From contig CAMLSI010000195.1 of the NCBI GenBank assembly GCA_946482585.1, positions 1 through 9,431 on the forward strand: 9,431 nt of DNA. Direction: 5' to 3'. The notes under the pieces were generated by a model. That model was not told the origin of the DNA. It saw nothing but the letters and a program-made list of their open reading frames with translations, and made no database searches. The DNA is from an uncultured Lysobacteraceae bacterium (lineage in GTDB: Bacteria > Pseudomonadota > Gammaproteobacteria > Xanthomonadales > Rhodanobacteraceae). A program made the position numbers and the translations under genes. Positions 6,183 through 9,431 of the stretch are shown here, in pieces (position 1 is the first letter of the stretch; every line of letters starts with the position of its first letter).

Positions 6183-7897
6183 GCGGCACACCCCATCATT
6201 TCGCCGTTCGACTTGCCCGGCGGCACCAGTGGCCAGACGTTCTCGCGCGCGTCGATCTTGACGTGGCAGAACAGCGGGCCCGGCTCGCGCAGCAATCGCT
6301 GCACCGCCTCGTCGACCTGGTCGCGCCGCTCGATCGCGAACGCGGGAATGCCGAAGGCGCGTGCGAGTTCGGCGAAATCGGGGTTGTCGGACAGATCGAC
6401 TTCGCTGTAGCGCCGGTCGAAGAACAGCTCCTGCCACTGCCGCACCATGCCGAGACTCGCGTTGTCGAGCAGCACGATCTTGACCGGGATGTTGTAGCGC
6501 TTGAGCGTCGCGAGCTCCTGGATGTTCATCATGATCGAGCCGTCGCCGGACACGCAGATCACGGTCGCGCCGGGGCGCGCGAGCTGCGCGCCGATCGCGG
6601 CCGGCAGGCCGAAGCCCATCGTGCCGAGCCCACCCGAGGACAGGTGCGCCGCGGTGTACGGCACGCGCCAGTGCTGCGCGACCCACATCTGATGCTGGCC
6701 GACGTCGCTCGCGACGACGAGCCGGTTGCCGCCGGCTTCCGACAACTGCCTGAGCAGTGCCGGTGCATAGATGCCTTCCCCCGGCGCGTCGTAGCGCCAC
6801 GCGTGCTGCTGCTTCAGCACGCGGCAGCGGCGCTGCCACGCGCGGATCGCGACCGGGTGCACGAGACGCGGCAGCAGTTCCCTGAGATCGCCGACGAGGC
6901 CGACGTCGCAGGCGCGCAGCTTGCCCAGTTCGGCCGCATCGGCGTCGAGATGGATCACGCGTGCTTCGGGGGCGAAGCTCGCGAGCCGGCCGGTCGCGCG
7001 GTCGTCGAAGCGCGCTCCGACGACGATCAGCAGATCGCATTCCTGCACCGCGTAGTTCGCGGCCGGATTGCCGTGCATGCCGAGCATGCCGAGGTAGTGC
7101 GTCTCGTCAGGATCGCAGGCGCCGAGTCCTTTCAGGGTGGAGACCGCGGGTATGCCGGTCAGGCGCGCGAACTCGCGCAACTGACGCTCCGCACCGGCGA
7201 TGCCGACGCCGCCACCGACATAGAGCAGCGGCCGTTTCGCGCGCGACAGCAGCGCATGCGCTTCGGCCACACGGCTGTCCGCCGCCGCGGGCAGCCGCGT
7301 CGCGACGTCGCGCACGCTGCGCGCCACGGCGCGCGCGTTCGCGACGTCTTTCGGCAGGTCGATGAGCACCGGCCCGGGCCGGCCGCTCGTCGCGATCGCG
7401 ATCGCCTCGCGCACGACCGCGTAGACGTCTTCGGCACGGCGCACGATGTAGCTGTGCTTCACGACCGGCAGGCTCATGCCGAACACGTCGACTTCCTGGA
7501 ACGCGTCGGTGCCCATGAGGCTGGTCGGCACCTGGCCCGTGATCGCGAGCAGCGGCACCGAATCGAGATAGGCGTTCGCGAGTCCGGTCAACAGGTTCGT
7601 CGCGCCGGGGCCCGACGTCGCGAGGCAGACGCCGACGCGGCCGCTGGCGCGCGCATAGCCGTCGGCCGCGAGCGCCGCGCCCTGCTCGTGCCGCACGAGC
7701 ACGTGCTTGAGCGTCGAATCCACGAGCGCGTCGTAGACCGGCATGATCGCGCCGCCCGGATAGCCGAAGATCGTATCGACGCCTTCGGCCTGCAGCGCGT
7801 CGAGCAGATGCTGCGCGCCCGTGCGCACCGCGCCGGCCGTAGCCGGCGCGGTCGCACCGGCGTTGCTGGTGTTGCGAGGGTCCCGCCCGCCGTCCAT
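6179..7897 (-). CDS. ilvG: Acetolactate synthase large (catalytic) subunit
   Basis: A 572-residue ThDP-dependent enzyme that joins pyruvate-derived acetaldehyde to pyruvate (valine, leucine) or 2-oxobutanoate (isoleucine). Seen: N-terminal ThDP domain with GYPGGAIMPVYDAL and the catalytic glutamate E71 in RHEQGA, TSGPGATNLLTGLANAYLDS, a central FAD-binding domain (about 190-350), and the C-terminal ThDP motif opening with GDGS at 451-454 and closing with DN at 478-479. LGMVRQWQELFFDRRYS and the final PLVPPGKSNGEM are family hallmarks; W488 is the tryptophan that matters for herbicide binding in relatives. The paired gene is IlvM-like, which supports the ilvG name over ilvB or ilvI, although the large subunits are hard to tell apart. 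The ATG at 7897 is chosen over a GTG at 7906 because GGAG lies 8 bases before it. It begins one base after the ilvC stop. Confidence 0.95.
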   Translation of the reverse strand: MDGGRDPRNTSNAGATAPATAGAVRTGAQHLLDALQAEGVDTIFGYPGGAIMPVYDALVDSTLKHVLVRHEQGAALAADGYARASGRVGVCLATSGPGATNLLTGLANAYLDSVPLLAITGQVPTSLMGTDAFQEVDVFGMSLPVVKHSYIVRRAEDVYAVVREAIAIATSGRPGPVLIDLPKDVANARAVARSVRDVATRLPAAADSRVAEAHALLSRAKRPLLYVGGGVGIAGAERQLREFARLTGIPAVSTLKGLGACDPDETHYLGMLGMHGNPAANYAVQECDLLIVVGARFDDRATGRLASFAPEARVIHLDADAAELGKLRACDVGLVGDLRELLPRLVHPVAIRAWQRRCRVLKQQHAWRYDAPGEGIYAPALLRQLSEAGGNRLVVASDVGQHQMWVAQHWRVPYTAAHLSSGGLGTMGFGLPAAIGAQLARPGATVICVSGDGSIMMNIQELATLKRYNIPVKIVLLDNASLGMVRQWQELFFDRRYSEVDLSDNPDFAELARAFGIPAFAIERRDQVDEAVQRLLREPGPLFCHVKIDARENVWPLVPPGKSNGEMMGCAA

Positions 7898-7898
7898 G

Positions 7899-8942
7899 TC
7901 AGGCACTCCGTTTCAAGGGGGCGTCCGCCGCCGGCGGCGCCACCGTCGTCAGGGCCGGCTGCGCCGGATTCAGCCAGGGCATGCGCGCGCGCAGGCTCGC
8001 GCCGACCTGTTCGATCGGATGCGCGAGGTCTTTCTGCTTGAGCGAACGGTAGTTGCCGTTGCCGGCCTTGTATTCCGCGGTCCACTCCTGCGCGAACCGG
8101 CCGTCGCGGATCTCGTCGAGGATCTGCTTCATGCGCGCCTTGGTACCTGCATCGACGACGCGCGGACCGCGCGTGAGGTCGCCGTACTGCGCGGTCTCGG
8201 AGACGAACTGGTGCATCTTCGCCAGACCGCCTTCGTGCAGCAGGTCGACGATGAGTTTGAGTTCGTGCAGCACTTCGTAATACGCGATTTCCGGCTGATA
8301 GCCGGCTTCGGTCAGCGTTTCGAAACCAGCCAGCACGAGCTCGGTCGCGCCGCCGCAGAGCACGGCCTGTTCGCCGAACAGATCGGTCTCGGTTTCCTCC
8401 GCGAAGGTGGTCTCGATCAGCATCGCGCGCGCGCCGCCGATGCCGGCCGCATAGGCGAGCACCTTGTCGCGCGCCTGGCCGCTCGCGTCCTGATGGATCG
8501 CGTAGATGCAAGGCACGCCATGGCCTTTTTCGTACTCGCGGCGCACGAGCGCGCCCGGGCCCTTCGGCGCGACGAGGATCACGTCGATGTCGCTGCGCGG
8601 CGCGATCTGCTTGAAGTGGACGTTGAACCCGTGCGCGAACAGGAGCGCCGCGTTCGGTTTCAGCTGCGCCTTGATCGCTTCGTCATAGAGCGCGGGCTGC
8701 ACCATGTCGGGCGTCAGCACGGCGACGAGATCGGCGTTCTTCACGGCGTCCGCGGGCTCGGCGACCTTGAGGCCGTCGGCCGTCGCCTTCTCCCACGACG
8801 GACCGTTGCGGCGCACACCGACGGTGACGTCGAGACCGGAGTCCTTGAGATTCAGCGCGTGCGCGCGGCCCTGGCTGCCGTAACCGAGTACGGCGATGCG
8901 GGCGGACTGCAGGGCGGCGGTGGTCGGTACGGTCGTGCTCAT
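7899..8942 (-). CDS. ilvC: Ketol-acid reductoisomerase, class I
   Basis: A 347-residue cytoplasmic enzyme that isomerises and reduces acetolactate or acetohydroxybutyrate to the dihydroxy acids, using NAD(P)H and magnesium. The Rossmann motif GYGSQG is at 20-25; the cofactor loop GVRRNGPSW (42-50), with two arginines and a serine, suggests preference for NADPH. The active site residues are visible: H104 in AHGFN, K127 in APKGPG, D187 and E191 in DLFGEQ, E223 and E227 in YYEVLHE, and S248 in VSET. The single knotted C-terminal domain marks class I (short) enzymes. The protein is slightly longer than most of its class, ending in a proline- and alanine-rich tail (about 325-347) that looks non-catalytic. 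GGAG stands 7 bases before the ATG. It lies 72 bases after ilvD and abuts ilvG. Confidence 0.97.
   Translation of the reverse strand: MSTTVPTTAALQSARIAVLGYGSQGRAHALNLKDSGLDVTVGVRRNGPSWEKATADGLKVAEPADAVKNADLVAVLTPDMVQPALYDEAIKAQLKPNAALLFAHGFNVHFKQIAPRSDIDVILVAPKGPGALVRREYEKGHGVPCIYAIHQDASGQARDKVLAYAAGIGGARAMLIETTFAEETETDLFGEQAVLCGGATELVLAGFETLTEAGYQPEIAYYEVLHELKLIVDLLHEGGLAKMHQFVSETAQYGDLTRGPRVVDAGTKARMKQILDEIRDGRFAQEWTAEYKAGNGNYRSLKQKDLAHPIEQVGASLRARMPWLNPAQPALTTVAPPAADAPLKRSA
7906..7909 (-). promoter_or_regulatory. Ribosome binding site GGAG deciding the ilvG start
   Basis: GGAG on the minus strand sits inside the last codons of ilvC, 8 bases from the ATG at 7897. The alternative GTG start at 7906 begins inside this GGAG and so could not use it. 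The ilvC stop and ilvG start are one base apart, so terminating ribosomes are well placed to restart. Confidence 0.65.
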
Positions 8943-9014
8943 GCGGTGTCTCCGGGAAGTTGTGTAACGGTGGATTTATTCGGGCAACGGGGGGCTGGAA
9001 CGCGGGACGCGGTG

Positions 9015-9431
9015 TCAGCCATGCGTGACGGCTCCTTCGGCCGCGGAACCGACGAGACGCGCGTATTTCGCGAGCACGCCGCCGACGACCTTGGCCGCGG
9101 GCGGCTGCCAGCCGGCGCGGCGCGCGTCGAGGTCGGCGTCGGTCGACAACGTGCGCGCCTGCGCATCGATGACGAGACGGTCGCCTTCGCGCAGCAGGCC
9201 GATCGGGCCGCCGCGCGCGGCTTCGGGCGCGATGTGGCCGACCATGAACCCGTGCGTCGCGCCGCTGAAGCGGCCGTCGGTGATCAGCGCGACGTCGTTG
9301 CCGAGACCGCGCCCGACCAGCGCCGCCGTCACCGCGAGCATTTCGCGCATGCCGGGTCCGCCGGCCGGCCCTTCGTTGCGGATCACGACGACGTCGCCGG
9401 CGCGGATCGCGCCGGCCTGCACCGCGGCGAA
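9015..9431 (-). CDS. ilvD: Dihydroxy-acid dehydratase, C-terminal 138 residues only
   Basis: This is the 3' end of the gene for the iron-sulfur enzyme that converts dihydroxy acids to the 2-keto acid precursors of valine and isoleucine; the 5' part, with the cluster cysteines, is past the right edge. Seen: FAAVQAGAI at the window edge, [15 protein letters not shown], and [12 protein letters not shown], which fits the second family signature of IlvD/Edd proteins and contains the serine at the active site. [20 protein letters not shown] follows. These match IlvD rather than 6-phosphogluconate dehydratase, and the ilvCGM neighbours agree. RNEGP has asparagine where I recall tyrosine (RYEGP) in many homologues. 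It is the first of the ilv genes seen in transcription order and probably shares a transcript with ilvC, 72 bases downstream. Confidence 0.93.
   Translation of the reverse strand, partial: FAAVQAGAIRAGDVVVIRNEGPAGGPGMREMLAVTAALVGRGLGNDVALITDGRFSGATHGFMVGHIAPEAARGGPIGLLREGDRLVIDAQARTLSTDADLDARRAGWQPPAAKVVGGVLAKYARLVGSAAEGAVTHG

Noticed and set aside
5952..7040. Minus-strand frame of 362 codons ending in the IlvM sequence
   Set aside because: Only the last 76 codons look like a protein; the upstream part is the ilvG region read out of frame. It is not a fusion.
6263..8041. Plus-strand open frame of 592 codons, the longest in the window
   Set aside because: It is antisense to ilvG, which has full catalytic motifs. 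Its translation is histidine-, arginine- and alanine-rich without recognisable domains.
8961..8987. Possible promoter before ilvC (TTGCCC and TACACA on the minus strand)
   Set aside because: The spacing is only 15 bases and the matches are modest. The 72-base ilvD-ilvC gap has an AT-richer patch, but not enough to call a promoter.
1..9431. tRNA, rRNA, CRISPR arrays, insertion sequences or prophage parts
   Set aside because: No regularly spaced repeats, transposase or integrase motifs, or tRNA-like sequences were noticed; nearly all of the window is explained by ordinary chromosomal genes.

Overview
The window is a dense, strongly GC-rich bacterial chromosomal segment with no sign of mobile DNA. 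Gene content suggests a Gram-negative proteobacterium: an ilvD-ilvC-ilvG-ilvM cluster with an IlvM-type small subunit, a TetR/desaturase divergon and a NatA-type ABC ATPase. The ilvC-ilvG-ilvM order recalls Xanthomonadales and relatives, but this placement is an inference from gene order only.

Layout. (1) 1-2082, minus strand: an exported TAP-like alpha/beta hydrolase (peptidase S33 type) whose stop codon overlaps by 4 bases the start of a NatA-like ABC ATPase, which runs off the left edge. (2) 2164-2931, minus: a membrane protein I cannot assign to a family, with about four membrane helices and a CPC motif in a predicted periplasmic domain. (3) 3137-4655: a TetR repressor (minus) divergent from a sterol desaturase/fatty acid hydroxylase family enzyme (plus). 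The 106-base gap holds a good sigma70-like promoter and a 7+6+7 inverted repeat covering its -10 element, a very likely autoregulated switch. (4) 4743-9431, minus: branched-chain amino acid genes. Transcription order is ilvD (3' end only), ilvC, ilvG, ilvM, then, after 210 bases, an L-serine/L-threonine dehydratase of the animal SDS type. That gap holds a perfect 14-bp hairpin and a small ORF with a good ribosome site that overlaps the dehydratase start.

How they work together. IlvG-IlvM make acetolactate and acetohydroxybutyrate, IlvC isomerises and reduces these, and IlvD dehydrates the diols to the keto acids of valine and isoleucine. The dehydratase could supply 2-oxobutanoate from threonine, the entry step to isoleucine, in the position where a classical ilvA gene might be expected; alternatively it is mainly a serine-degrading enzyme. 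The left half appears unrelated to this pathway. Most is conventional. The points deserving a second look are the SDS-type enzyme in an ilv cluster with its overlapping small ORF, the TetR/desaturase switch, and the unassigned CPC membrane protein. I found no clear evidence of a wholly new multi-gene system.
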